DNA of 64,000 nucleotides from Gammaproteobacteria bacterium. Its GTDB lineage: Bacteria > Pseudomonadota > Gammaproteobacteria > Thiohalobacterales > Thiohalobacteraceae. Made by a program: the position numbers and the translations under genes. Below the pieces are notes generated by a model. The model was not told the origin of the DNA, searched no databases, and was given only the letters and a program-made list of their open reading frames with translations. Below are positions 42,756-51,955 of the stretch, in pieces; positions within the stretch are counted from its first letter, which is position 1; every line of letters begins with the position of its first letter. The DNA is taken from contig JAHJQQ010000025.1 of NCBI GenBank assembly GCA_018819175.1, positions 40,140-104,139 on the forward strand. The letters are read 5' to 3'.

Positions 42756-44535
42756 CGATGCGCGCCAACGGCTCGGATGCGCGGAGTAGTCCGGCGCTCT
42801 CAAGTGCGCGCCAGTGGATACGCGATGGCGCGCCGGTTTGACCCTGCAACATCACGCCCTCTATGTCAGACACATGAATACCCTGCGCGCTCCGAAAATT
42901 GGGGCCGATCAACATATCCGATGTGTATTTAACTAGTGAGACTACCGACCTAAAGGCGGCATATGGGGCGGATTCCAATTGATTCGGGACGACATAGCTG
43001 TTCGCAACGAAGATGCGATTGGAAATCATGTCGCGTTCTGTCATAGGCAGCTTGTGCACAGCTTCATTTGAAACCCAGAATGTTCCGCACCGCGTGAGGT
43101 CTTCAACCACAGCGTTGCTTGCATCGAGCAGTTCTACCCGCCGGGACATGAGCGCCGTGCAATGTTGCGCGTCAAGATGACGGGTAAGCGCAGTCAATGT
43201 CAGTTGATCATCGCAGGGGAACCGCAGCCACTCATTAGGTCTCGCCGGCAGACACCAATGCCCCTGACCGTAGTTGTGGAGCATGACGCGAAGGATCTCG
43301 TCGAAGGATAAAGTGCCCTGCAGGACAAGGTGAACCTGCGAATTCACGTCCGCAAATGATCGCCATGTGTCGGCCACGCTTGCATTGATTGCCAACACGA
43401 CCCGGTCAGCGCCCGAGGCCAGGTAGTGTTCGATGAGCGCGCATGCCACAGGCGTGCAGTCATCGGCAACCATGAATACTCGAATCTCGCCGGGACCGAC
43501 ATTCGCTGGTGGCGGGCGCCCCAGCAGCGTGAGTGGAGATGCGAGCAACTGCGCACCCTGAAGCCGTCCGGCCCGTTCATTACTCAGCCGCCGAAACGCA
43601 TGCTGTCGCTTATGCAAGGCTTTCACGAAGCGTTTAAAGAAACGCCGCACAGGTGCAAATGGCAGATACTCTGGCCGCCATCCTGACCATGCGGTTCGAT
43701 CCAGATAATCAAAAAACACATCGGCCAACGCAAAAGGGTAACCGGCATGCCAGGGTTTCTCGGCGCTGTGATAATGGATAATACAGGGTGATTGATAGGT
43801 CACTGGCGCGCTTTTCATCAGCTGTCGCATGGTCAGGTTCCAGCGAGCATCCAAGCGCAACCAAGCGCCGGCGAATACGACGTTCAGCGCCTCTTGATCA
43901 TGCCAGCGCAACCAGTCCGCGGCTTTCTCCAAATAGATAAGTGCCCGTTGCTTGACGAATTCGGCACGCCATTTATCGAGATTGATCAGCAATACCCCTG
44001 AATTGAACTGTTCGAGGTCAGCGGCCAAGCCGAGTTCTCGCCAGAGCCTGATACCCTGCGGGGACGACACGAGATGTGAATCCGTGGTCAGTTCCGGTAC
44101 GGCAGCGACATAATGATCATTGAGATCAATGTCCCACAGCATACCAATATCACCCAACACGGCCAGATCGCAGTCCAGATAGATAACGCGCTGCAGATCC
44201 GCAGGCAGCAGATCGGGAAGCAGCAGGCGAAAATAGCTTACCGGGGATATGTGGTCATAGGCACGAACCGGCATAGACACCGATGCGAGCCCTGCATGGT
44301 TTACGGGTATCCATTGGATATGCAGGCGATCCGTGGTGACTGACGCCTGCAGACGTGTCCTGGCAACGGATGACAGTGTATCGAACATGATGTGGGCAAC
44401 GGCCGAGCGACCAACGCCAAGATTATCCGCCAACGAACGCAGCATGACCGCGAGAGGCATTGCATAAGCTTCATCACATGCGGCAGCAATGTGAATTGTT
44501 GAGGCGCGAGACAAGACCCCCTCTTCCTGGTACAA
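42730..44535 (-). CDS. GT8 glycosyltransferase fused to a second transferase-like domain
   Basis: The N-terminal half (residues about 10-290) is a family 8 retaining transferase of the LgtC type: DCDLAVLGD carries the DxD metal site, with FNSGVLLINLDKWR, WHDQEALNVVF and the C-terminal HYHSAEKPW. From about 340 a second domain follows (IRVFMVADDCTPVACALIEH, ALMSRRVELLDASN), reminiscent of GT2/GT92-like DUF4289-type folds, with weak support. The start is TTG at 44535, 7 bases after GGAGGGT, and no ATG fits. It is the single gene on this strand in the glycan locus, converging on the GMC gene. The sugar added is not known; galactose or glucose is common for GT8. Confidence 0.85.
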   Translation of the reverse strand: MYQEEGVLSRASTIHIAAACDEAYAMPLAVMLRSLADNLGVGRSAVAHIMFDTLSSVARTRLQASVTTDRLHIQWIPVNHAGLASVSMPVRAYDHISPVSYFRLLLPDLLPADLQRVIYLDCDLAVLGDIGMLWDIDLNDHYVAAVPELTTDSHLVSSPQGIRLWRELGLAADLEQFNSGVLLINLDKWRAEFVKQRALIYLEKAADWLRWHDQEALNVVFAGAWLRLDARWNLTMRQLMKSAPVTYQSPCIIHYHSAEKPWHAGYPFALADVFFDYLDRTAWSGWRPEYLPFAPVRRFFKRFVKALHKRQHAFRRLSNERAGRLQGAQLLASPLTLLGRPPPANVGPGEIRVFMVADDCTPVACALIEHYLASGADRVVLAINASVADTWRSFADVNSQVHLVLQGTLSFDEILRVMLHNYGQGHWCLPARPNEWLRFPCDDQLTLTALTRHLDAQHCTALMSRRVELLDASNAVVEDLTRCGTFWVSNEAVHKLPMTERDMISNRIFVANSYVVPNQLESAPYAAFRSVVSLVKYTSDMLIGPNFRSAQGIHVSDIEGVMLQGQTGAPSRIHWRALESAGLLRASEPLARIAMLETPPP

Positions 44536-44612
44536 CCTATAACCCTCCGATAGTGCATTGGCCTACAAGTGTGGGCCGTGTTGAGCACATAAGAAATATC
44601 GGCGCATCGCAC

Positions 44613-44960
44613 TCAACGAAGGCTACGGCATACAGACACATCAGAGGCGTTCCAGATGCGGCCAATACACTCACTCTTCCCATACATCCGCTTGATCTCC
44701 ACCACTTCAACACGGTAGTCGCTGTACCACTGACTGCAGCCACGCTGTTGTGCAAGCAGATGATCGGCATCCTGTTTCCAGCGCTTGATTTGCTCCTCAG
44801 TATCCCAATAGGAAATAGCGACCTCCTGATTACCCTCCGCAAGCGCGAAAAACTCCCGGCAACCAAAACGCTCCAATGCCAAGTTACGGAGGCGTTCGGC
44901 AGTCGGTTCATAGTCACCATCAAGTTTGTCAGTCACGGCTCTGAAGATAACAGCGAACAT
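44613..44960 (-). CDS. Antibiotic biosynthesis monooxygenase (ABM)-like protein
   Basis: The 115-residue product fits the ABM dimeric alpha-beta barrel fold (FAVIFRAVTDKLDGDYEPTA; AISYWDTEEQIKRWKQDADH). Members are small cytoplasmic oxygenases or stress proteins, often annotated by homology only. Start at 44960 follows AAGGAGG at 5 bases. An upstream in-frame ATG at 44999 lacks one. No adjacent partner gene explains the substrate. Confidence 0.85.
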   Translation of the reverse strand: MFAVIFRAVTDKLDGDYEPTAERLRNLALERFGCREFFALAEGNQEVAISYWDTEEQIKRWKQDADHLLAQQRGCSQWYSDYRVEVVEIKRMYGKSECIGRIWNASDVSVCRSLR

Positions 44961-45085
44961 GGCAGCCTCCTTATTGAGTGCACCACATACATCAGCCACC
45001 AGACTACAGGTTTCCGGGAAATTGTCTGGGAAAATGTCTGGGAAAATATCTGGGCGCGCAGGGAGCGCGCCCGTGAATGTCAGAA

Positions 45086-45394
45086 TTATTTCGTCGAGCC
45101 CGGTCGCGGCGTCGTCAGATCCGGCGGAACCAACTGCTGATTCAGTGTAAAGCCCGAATCAAAAGACAATGACTGCCACGAAGGCGGTGCGCTTCCGCGT
45201 TGTACCAGCACCCAGCTGCGGCCGGTCTGCTGTTCAAGCAAAACGCTGCCGAGCTCGTCAGTGCCGCCACCTGTCAGCCGTACTGAGACGATCTGATAGG
45301 TCAAGGGTGGCGGCTCGTCCTTGACCGGCGGGGCCGCATATACCGGCATCGCCAGGGTCATGAGTGTCAATATTCCTGTCAGTAAGGCTGTCAC
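45086..45394 (-). CDS. Small secreted hypothetical protein (102 aa)
   Basis: A Sec signal (LLTGILTLMTLAMPVYA) is followed by about 82 residues of beta-rich sequence (YQIVSVRLTGGGTDELGSVL) ending in a proline-rich tail. No family or motif is recognised. The gene stands alone. It is probably exported to the periplasm. Confidence 0.65.
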   Translation of the reverse strand: MTALLTGILTLMTLAMPVYAAPPVKDEPPPLTYQIVSVRLTGGGTDELGSVLLEQQTGRSWVLVQRGSAPPSWQSLSFDSGFTLNQQLVPPDLTTPRPGSTK

Positions 45395-45491
45395 AGTCCA
45401 TTCCTCGCTCTCCCCCCCATCCGGGGCTTATCAGCATGCTAGCAGAATGTTCGAGGAACTAAAGGGGGTAGTGGTAAATGTGAGCTGAGAG

Positions 45492-46112
45492 TCAGAGACG
45501 ACGCAACAGGCGGAAAAAGTTGAACAGCTGGTCTTTGCCGGACGGGGTGCGATGCGTTTCGCTACGGGTTTCCACTAACTCGAAGGCTGCACCGAATTCG
45601 GCCTGCAGGCTTGCGGCATCATATTGCACAATCGGCAGACCACTGCAGCGCAGCGGACCACCCGGCGCGAAGGTGCCGATGATGACCTGACCGTCCGGTT
45701 TCAGGGCGCGCGCCAGTGCCTGCCGGTAGCGCAGTCGATCGTCCGCTTCGGTAAGAAAATGAAATACCGCACGGTCATGCCAAAGGGCATATCGCTCGGT
45801 GGGTTCGAACCGGGTGATATCCGCGTCTATCCAATGCACCTGCTGCGACTGCAACCCGAGACGCTGACGGGCATGCGCTAATGCCTGCGCGGATATATCC
45901 AATACGGATATGGCCGTGAAGCCACAGGCCAGCAGATTGTCCACCAGGGTCGAAGCGCCACCACCGACGTCTATCAAGGGTGAATCACGATCGATCCCGC
46001 TCGCCAGAATCAATTCCAGTGACAGGGTTGGTGCCGTCTGATACCAACTCACCTCCAGGGGGGATTTGTCGCGGTATACCTGCTCCCAATGTGCCTTGCG
46101 CTCATTCTGCAT
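45492..46112 (-). CDS. Class I SAM-dependent methyltransferase
   Basis: The 206-residue protein has motif I in LIDVGGGASTLVDNLL, the acidic end of strand 2 in ISVLDISAQALAHAR, motif II in WIDADITRF and a typical ending VETRSETHRTPSGKDQLF. The start with HWEQVYRDKSPLEVSWYQ marks a group of small methyltransferases related to thiol/tellurite methyltransferases; the target is not known. The VOC gene upstream ends 17 bases before the start codon, so the two form an operon. Confidence 0.88.
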   Translation of the reverse strand: MQNERKAHWEQVYRDKSPLEVSWYQTAPTLSLELILASGIDRDSPLIDVGGGASTLVDNLLACGFTAISVLDISAQALAHARQRLGLQSQQVHWIDADITRFEPTERYALWHDRAVFHFLTEADDRLRYRQALARALKPDGQVIIGTFAPGGPLRCSGLPIVQYDAASLQAEFGAAFELVETRSETHRTPSGKDQLFNFFRLLRRL

Positions 46113-46129
46113 GCTCGCGCTGCCTCAGA

Positions 46130-46549
46130 TCAGCGCGCGAATAATCGCTGCGGATCTTTGAATGATTTGAACTCCAAGCCATTACCGCACGGATCCTCGA
46201 TAAACAGCGTGGCCTGCTCGCCCACCTGCCCCGCAAATCGGATATGTGGCTCGATCAGAAACGCAACGTCGGATTGGCGCAGACGCTCGGCCAGAGCGTG
46301 CCAGTCCTTCCAATCGAGCACGGCACCGAAGTGGCGCACTGGAACCGCCTTGCCGTCCACCTCATTGGTGGGACCCGGGGCAGGCATCGCGTCGACCAGA
46401 TGTGCGGAGATCTGGTGACCGAAGAAATCAAAATCGATCCAACGCGTGTCTTCACGCCCCACCGCGCAGCCCAGCAAACCCGCATAGAAATTCCGCGTCA
46501 TCGCCAAGTCGGTCACCGGAAAGGCCAGATGAAAGCGGGGTATCGGCAT
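46130..46549 (-). CDS. VOC/glyoxalase-superfamily protein
   Basis: The 139-residue product shows the paired beta-alpha-beta-beta-beta modules of the vicinal oxygen chelate fold, with a metal-binding His at the start (RFHLAFPVTDL) and Glu near the end in FIEDPCGNGLEFKSF. Members include dioxygenases and isomerases; this one is commonly labelled glyoxalase-like. The start at 46549 is chosen for GAGGATAACC before the ATG. The frame could extend 9 codons. It comes first in an operon with the methyltransferase gene. Confidence 0.88.
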   Translation of the reverse strand: MPIPRFHLAFPVTDLAMTRNFYAGLLGCAVGREDTRWIDFDFFGHQISAHLVDAMPAPGPTNEVDGKAVPVRHFGAVLDWKDWHALAERLRQSDVAFLIEPHIRFAGQVGEQATLFIEDPCGNGLEFKSFKDPQRLFAR

Positions 46550-46834
46550 GGTTATCCTCGATCCATCTTGTCGCAAAGACGGCTATAGCGTCCGTAAGCG
46601 GTTGTTTTACTATTCTCCAGAACAGTCTACCTCAAGCGTTTCAAACCTACTCTATAACGATGCGGCGCCTTGCGTTTAATCAAGTTTGCAGCTACCCAGG
46701 CCACTGCATTTGACAGTTACGCTACAGCTCCTATGCTTTTCCAACAAAGGCATCGATCATCCAGGGGACCTGCTCCGCCCTCCCGCGAATGCCTATTCGA
46801 AAACACAACGACCGCACAGCGAAGGAGATCGCAC

Positions 46835-47488
46835 ATGAAAACCCTCAAACCCCTGAATGCCGTCACCGCCGGACTCGCAGCAACGCTGGCTTGTGCCGGA
46901 CTGCTGCTATCCATGCCGGCCTCGGCCTCCGAATTGGAAGGTTATGCCGCCGACTCAACCAACTCGGTTGTGCGTAGCAATTTCGGCGAATGCTGGCGTA
47001 CCTCATCCTGGAGCAAAGACAACGCCAACGCCGAATGCGATCCGAATCAGGTCGCCACAGCACCTGAACCGGCGCCCGTCGTCGCCGAACCGCGCCGTAC
47101 CGTGCAGCGCATCAATCTGGCATCGGACGCCTATTTCGCCTTCAACAAGGCAGACCTGCGCCCCGAAGGCAAGGCCAAACTCGACGAGATGGCGCTCCAC
47201 ATGCAAGGCAAGAATGATCCGCGCCTGCAGATCACCGGCTATACCGACCGGATAGGCACCGAGGCCTACAACATGCAGCTTTCGCAACGCCGTGCCGAGG
47301 CCGTCAAGGATTATCTGGTCAGCAAGGGCATCGAGGCGGAGATTATCGAAACCACGGCCATGGGTCCCAAAGACCCGGTGGTGAATTGCGAAGGCAAAAC
47401 CGGCAATGCGCTGATCCAATGTCTGGGGCCAAACCGTCGCACCGTCGTCGAGTTCTCGGCCTTTGAGGTCATTGAAGAGGCCAAGTAA
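46835..47488 (+). CDS. OmpA family outer-membrane/periplasmic protein
   Basis: The 217-residue protein has a signal peptide of about 35 residues (ending SMPASAS), a short region with CWRTSSWSKDNANAECDP, and a C-terminal OmpA-like domain. The peptidoglycan-binding helix reads NMQLSQRRAEAVKDYL, matching NxxLSxxRAxxVxxxL, and the preceding strand has GYTDRIG. There is no beta barrel, so this is a short Pal-like, peptidoglycan-binding protein. Start at 46835 is preferred for GAAGGAG 8 bases before; the open frame to 46670 lacks one. A terminator follows at 47521. Confidence 0.92.
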   Translation: MKTLKPLNAVTAGLAATLACAGLLLSMPASASELEGYAADSTNSVVRSNFGECWRTSSWSKDNANAECDPNQVATAPEPAPVVAEPRRTVQRINLASDAYFAFNKADLRPEGKAKLDEMALHMQGKNDPRLQITGYTDRIGTEAYNMQLSQRRAEAVKDYLVSKGIEAEIIETTAMGPKDPVVNCEGKTGNALIQCLGPNRRTVVEFSAFEVIEEAK

Positions 47489-47520
47489 CCGACGCTGAGC
47501 AGGTCGAACTAAAGAACTAA

Positions 47521-47551
47521 AAAGGGGCGTGCCAGCCAGGCACGCCCCTTT
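47521..47551 (+). terminator. Intrinsic-type terminator between ompA-like and SET genes
   Basis: Perfect 13-base arms (47521-47533 and 47539-47551) with a 5-base loop sit 32 bases after the ompA-like stop. The ends AAA/TTT make it usable in both directions and it stands between convergent genes. Confidence 0.85.
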
Positions 47552-47598
47552 AGTATTACTGACCCTCCGCTTTTCCGGCGAATCCAATCAGATATAGG

Positions 47599-47976
47599 TC
47601 AGATATAGGGAATCTCTGAGACATCGGCGCTGAAGTGCCGATAGTCGCAGGTGAGCTCCTCGCCTTCCTGTATATCACGGGTCGCCCAGCCCTCGTAAAT
47701 CACCGAAAAATCCACATTCGGCTCGCGCGAGTGGTTCATGTATTTACCCATGGTGGTCTCGTAATAATAATCACCACCTACCTCAGGTTCATACATATGG
47801 ATCTCGATTTCCTTCTGACTGGAGGGTGGCAGCTTGGCAAACTCCTCCGGCGAAATGCGGATATCGAACACCGGATGGTAAGCCCACACCTTGGTCCCCT
47901 TCGGAATCGCCTCTTTGGCATAAACCCCAAAGCCGTGGATCTCACTCTTTTCGAGATAGGTTGGAACGATCAACAT
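47599..47976 (-). CDS. SET-domain protein
   Basis: The 125-residue product is a compact bacterial SET domain, a fold of protein-lysine methyltransferases. Seen are GFGVYAKEAIPKGTKV, the pseudoknot YMNHSREPNVDFS (NHS core) and GEELTCDYRHFS near the end. It lacks a post-SET cysteine cluster. Bacterial members exist in pathogens (acting on host chromatin) and free-living species, where targets are unknown. It could have been acquired from elsewhere, but composition is not unlike its neighbours. Start is ATG with no clear ribosome site. Confidence 0.9.
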   Translation of the reverse strand: MLIVPTYLEKSEIHGFGVYAKEAIPKGTKVWAYHPVFDIRISPEEFAKLPPSSQKEIEIHMYEPEVGGDYYYETTMGKYMNHSREPNVDFSVIYEGWATRDIQEGEELTCDYRHFSADVSEIPYI

Positions 47977-48608
47977 TGATTGGCCCTCGCCTGGCCTGTG
48001 AATAGTTGCGCACTATTTAGCGAAAAGTTCGGGGGACGTCAAGATGGGCGTGATAAACATGGCAGGAGTCCAGTCCCTCGCATCCAAGCAATGCGGCACC
48101 CGACATGACGGACCTGGATGCAATGGGCTAGGTGTTACACGATAGCCTGACCGGAAACATGGGCTAACACATATGCATCTACTACAGGATCACTCTACTC
48201 GTTCAAATTAAAACCTATTGCTTCGTCGATTGATATATCCGTTCAAGTCATAGCGTTTTCAATTACCCTGATTCTTCATTATGAAATGGGTTTCAAATCA
48301 TCAGTCTTAATTCTCAGCATACCGCTCGTCACAGCGGGATTATTTTTCCTAATGCTACTCACGATCTGACATCAGTACTGATGGAGTGTCATGTGTAATA
48401 AATCTGTCATATGTGTCTACCGCAGCCATCCTGCGATTTGGCTGAGAGCACAAAGCCTACTGTGGTCATTATCAAGCCGGATAAAAAAAATCCATACAGG
48501 TAATGTGATTCAACATTATTGCGCGGCAATAAGCCGTAATGAGACAGGTGTCACAAGTATCGACATATCACGTTGGTAGTATGCGCCGCATATTCAGTCC
48601 AAGAGAAA
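47977..48608. other. Gene-free region between SET and LamG-like genes
   Basis: No gene is supported. A 62-codon frame at 48391-48579 has no ribosome site and no coding bias. The region is AT-richer than the flanks and lies between divergent genes, so it should contain both promoters. No palindrome or riboswitch-like structure was recognised. Confidence 0.45.
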
Positions 48609-50018
48609 ATGTATGTCATGCCGTATGCTGCCAATCCACCTGTAATTACCGTTACTTTCGCCAAAATGTTGTCGGATTTATCCGGCATTGTCCGCCACAT
48701 AGCCGCCCGATCCATCTTGCATTACATACTCGCAAGCTGCCTCCTCGCAACAGCCGGCTTCGTTAACCTGGCAATGGCAGGAAACGCGCCACTGGTCCTT
48801 TACACCTTCAATGAAGGGCTCGGCAGTACGGTTAATGATGTCAGTGGTACAGGACAACCGTTGAATCTCACCATTGCAAACCCCACAGCCGTGACCTGGA
48901 ATGTCAACGGCAGCTTGAGGATCAATGCCGCCACAATGATTGCTTCCAGTACAGCAGCCACCAAAATAAATTATGCGCTTAAGGCCAGCAATGCATTTAC
49001 GATCGAGGCTTGGGTCCAGCCGGCCAACACAACGCAAAATGGTCCGGCGCGCATCCTCACCCTGTCCAAGGATGCTCACAATCGCAACATCACTCTCGGC
49101 CAAGAGGAGATCAGCTACATTGGACGACTGCGTACAACCAAAACAAACGCAAACGGGACGCCACAAATATCCACCCCTGCAGGCACGCTCAACACCGACC
49201 TGACGCATGTGGTCTACAGCCGCGATACGAGTGGTAAAGTCAAGCTGTTTATTAATGGTGTCAAACAGGAACGGACGACCATTGATGGCAATTTCAGCAA
49301 CTGGGACAACACTTATCGGCTAGCACTGGGCAATGAGTTGAACGGCGGCCGTCCCTGGCTGGGCACGTACCATCAACTCGCCATCTATGATTACGCGTTC
49401 AGTGGCACAGAAGTGGGGCAGGCGTATGCTGCAGGCAGTACTGTGCCCGTCAATACCACTACGACAATGCATGCCGACAGCGTTCCGGTGGCGAGAAATG
49501 ACAGCGCCAGCACCTCAAACGACAGTGGCGTGATGATTCAACCGCTGGCCAATGACTCAGGTCTTGCGGATACGCCGATATCGCTCAGCATAATCAAAGG
49601 GCCGTCCCGTGGGCAGGTCTATGTCGTTGGAAGCCTGATCTGGTACCTGCCTACTCAAAGCGATTTCACGGGCACAGACAATTTCACGTATCAGATTATG
49701 GATGCAGATGGTGATCGGGCCACGGCAACGGTGTCAATCAATCTCTCCTGTTGGAAATGCACTGACCAGACCAACAAAAGCTTCAACCTCTCCTGGAATG
49801 CAAGTGCGGGGACTGCACTGGGCTATTATGTTTATTATGGTGCGACGGCAAGTACCATAACCACCTTTGCGTCTACTGTACCGGGCACATCAACCACCTA
49901 TACGACGTCATCTAAAAACCTGAACCTGCAGGCTGGCGAACAGGTCTGTTTCCGCGTCAGAGCATACAACACTGTCGGCGTGTCTGCATTCTCGTCCGCA
50001 GTTTGCCGTATTTTATGA
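48609..50018 (+). CDS. Exported multidomain protein with LamG, Ig-like and fibronectin-III-like domains
   Basis: The 469-residue product starts with an uncertain, long N-terminus containing a membrane segment (LHYILASCLLATAGFVNLAM), then a LamG/concanavalin-like jelly roll at about residues 80-270 (NAFTIEAWVQPANTTQNGPA, HVVYSRDTSGKVKLFINGVK). A bacterial Ig/cadherin-like repeat follows (GVMIQPLANDSG, GTDNFTYQIMDADGDRA), with a CWKC pair and a fibronectin-type unit (AGEQVCFRVRAYN). It is a surface or secreted glycan-binding candidate. The TTG at 48573 is open upstream; the ATG at 48609 has the better purine tract AAGAGAAA. Confidence 0.72.
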   Translation: MYVMPYAANPPVITVTFAKMLSDLSGIVRHIAARSILHYILASCLLATAGFVNLAMAGNAPLVLYTFNEGLGSTVNDVSGTGQPLNLTIANPTAVTWNVNGSLRINAATMIASSTAATKINYALKASNAFTIEAWVQPANTTQNGPARILTLSKDAHNRNITLGQEEISYIGRLRTTKTNANGTPQISTPAGTLNTDLTHVVYSRDTSGKVKLFINGVKQERTTIDGNFSNWDNTYRLALGNELNGGRPWLGTYHQLAIYDYAFSGTEVGQAYAAGSTVPVNTTTTMHADSVPVARNDSASTSNDSGVMIQPLANDSGLADTPISLSIIKGPSRGQVYVVGSLIWYLPTQSDFTGTDNFTYQIMDADGDRATATVSINLSCWKCTDQTNKSFNLSWNASAGTALGYYVYYGATASTITTFASTVPGTSTTYTTSSKNLNLQAGEQVCFRVRAYNTVGVSAFSSAVCRIL

Positions 50019-50468
50019 AGCTGGAATTCCTAGCCAGGATGGCACATTTTGTGGAGAGGAGTTATCAGTTACGGTCAGCACATTTCCGTCTGATGCCACA
50101 TTTATCGCACAGGCGATGGTCCTGCGGTGACGTATTATAAGTCAGCATACTCTCATCCCACATCCGTGCACACAGAGTATCAAGACCTTCTACCTGGCCA
50201 CAGACCTCTGCTGCCCATGTAATATAATGGGGCTCAAACTGTTACTCACCTTCTCCACTGTGCGCTGAGATGGTCGTCGCTACTTATGCGATCAGGTATG
50301 AAGCCCCATCAGCACAGCCAAGCACTGCAACCCTTTTGCGATCCATCGAGTCTTCAATGTGAGTGATTGCGGTGTCTGCAGTCTCGAGTTAGGTGCGCGT
50401 GCAAAAAGATGGGTTACGGCATAAATCGCCTTCACCCATCCTTCGATACTGAGCCCTTAATGCAGACC
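50019..50468. other. Gene-free region between the LamG-like and der genes
   Basis: Nothing was recognised in 450 bases between these convergent genes. The stop of der lies at its right edge. No strong terminator hairpin or repeat was identified. Confidence 0.5.
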
Positions 50469-51857
50469 CTACTTCTTATGCCGCATAAGCCGTTTGCGTT
50501 TCTGAATCTGACGTGGGTTGAGTTTATTGATGCGATCCTTATAAGGATTGTCACCGGTGCGGAATTCGATGCGCAATGGCGTTCCGACCAGATCCAAAGC
50601 CTTGCGGAAGCTGTTTGACAGATAACGCTGATAGACCTCGGGCACCCGCTCGGTCTGATTACCATGGATGATAATCGTCGGCGGGTTCTGTCCACCCTGA
50701 TGCGCATAGCGCAACTTGATGCGCCGGCCGCGCACCAGCGGCGGCTGATGCGCAAACACCATCTGTTCCAGAATTCGGGTGAGATGTGGCGTGGGAAAAT
50801 GCGCAGTCGCCGATGCATAACAGCGGCGTACCGCGTTGAACAGATCGCCAACGCCACTGCCGTGCAGTGCGGAAATGTAATAGGTTTCCGCAAAGGAAAT
50901 GAACTGCAGGCGGCGATCGAATTCCTGACGCACCCAGTTGCGCGCATCCGATTCCAGACCATCCCATTTGTTGATCGCCACCACCAAGGCGCGTCCGGAG
51001 TCGGCCGCATAACCGGCGAGCGTGGCATCCTGTTCGGAAATACCCTCATGGGCATCCAGCACCAGGATCACCACATGCGCTGCTTCCATGGCCTGCAGCG
51101 CCTTGATGATGCTGAATTTCTCAATGGCCTCGCTGACGCGCGCGCGGCGGCGCACGCCGGCGGTATCGATCAGGGTGTAGCGCTGGCCATCGCGCTCGAA
51201 GGGCACGAAGATACTGTCACGCGTGGTACCCGGCTGATCGAAGGCAATCACCCGCTCCTCGCCGAGGATCCGATTCACCAACGTGGATTTGCCGACATTG
51301 GGGCGACCGATCAGCGCGATGCGGATGCTGTCGTCCTCGACCAGCGCGGGATCGACCTTTTCTTCCGGCGGCAATGTCGCCAGCACAATTTCAATCAGTT
51401 CACGCACGCCCTGACCGTGCGCAGCGGCGATAGCGACCGGCTCGCCCAAGCCCATGCGATGAAAATCGGCAGTGACGATGCTACTGTTCAAGCCGTCGAT
51501 CTTGTTCACCACCAGCTGCACCGATTTGCCGGCACGGCGCAGGCGCTTGGCAATGGCCTCGTCGGTGGCGGTCAGACCTTCGCGTGCGTCGACCAGGAAC
51601 ATCACCGCATCGGCCTCTTCGACCGCCAACCAGGACTGCTTGGCCATCAGGGCATCAATGCCCATCTCGTCACCGGATAAACCCCCCGTATCGACAATCA
51701 GGCAAGGACGCGAACCGAGTTTCCCTTCGCCGTATTTGCGGTCACGCGTCAACCCCGGCACATTCGCGACAATGGCATCGCGGGTACGCGTGAGGAAATT
51801 GAACAAGGTGGACTTGCCAACGTTGGGACGACCGACAAGTGCAATAACGGGGAGCAT
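50469..51857 (-). CDS. der: Ribosome assembly GTPase Der (EngA)
   Basis: Der is an essential GTPase with two tandem G domains that acts in 50S ribosome assembly. The 462-residue product has P-loops GRPNVGKSTLFN and GRPNVGKSTLVN, DTGG/DTAG switch II motifs, and NKID and NKWD specificity motifs, followed by a KH-like C-terminal domain (RIEFRTGDNPY) and a basic tail (QKRKRLMRHKK). Length is normal. The neighbours bamB, yfgM and hisS match the gammaproteobacterial order. A short stretch at 51858-51955 between der and bamB carries CTAGGTTCTAGG-like repeats. Confidence 0.98.
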   Translation of the reverse strand: MLPVIALVGRPNVGKSTLFNFLTRTRDAIVANVPGLTRDRKYGEGKLGSRPCLIVDTGGLSGDEMGIDALMAKQSWLAVEEADAVMFLVDAREGLTATDEAIAKRLRRAGKSVQLVVNKIDGLNSSIVTADFHRMGLGEPVAIAAAHGQGVRELIEIVLATLPPEEKVDPALVEDDSIRIALIGRPNVGKSTLVNRILGEERVIAFDQPGTTRDSIFVPFERDGQRYTLIDTAGVRRRARVSEAIEKFSIIKALQAMEAAHVVILVLDAHEGISEQDATLAGYAADSGRALVVAINKWDGLESDARNWVRQEFDRRLQFISFAETYYISALHGSGVGDLFNAVRRCYASATAHFPTPHLTRILEQMVFAHQPPLVRGRRIKLRYAHQGGQNPPTIIIHGNQTERVPEVYQRYLSNSFRKALDLVGTPLRIEFRTGDNPYKDRINKLNPRQIQKRKRLMRHKK

Positions 51858-51955
51858 TGATTAAGGCTCTAGGTTCTAGGAACGAGGATCTAGGTGAGGA
51901 TTTTCCAGGTGTGGCAGAAGCGAGGATACATTGCCTCGCTCCTGGAATCTCAGAC

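Noticed and set aside
48391..48579. A 62-codon frame before the LamG-like gene
   Set aside because: No ribosome site, AT-rich sequence and no codon bias.
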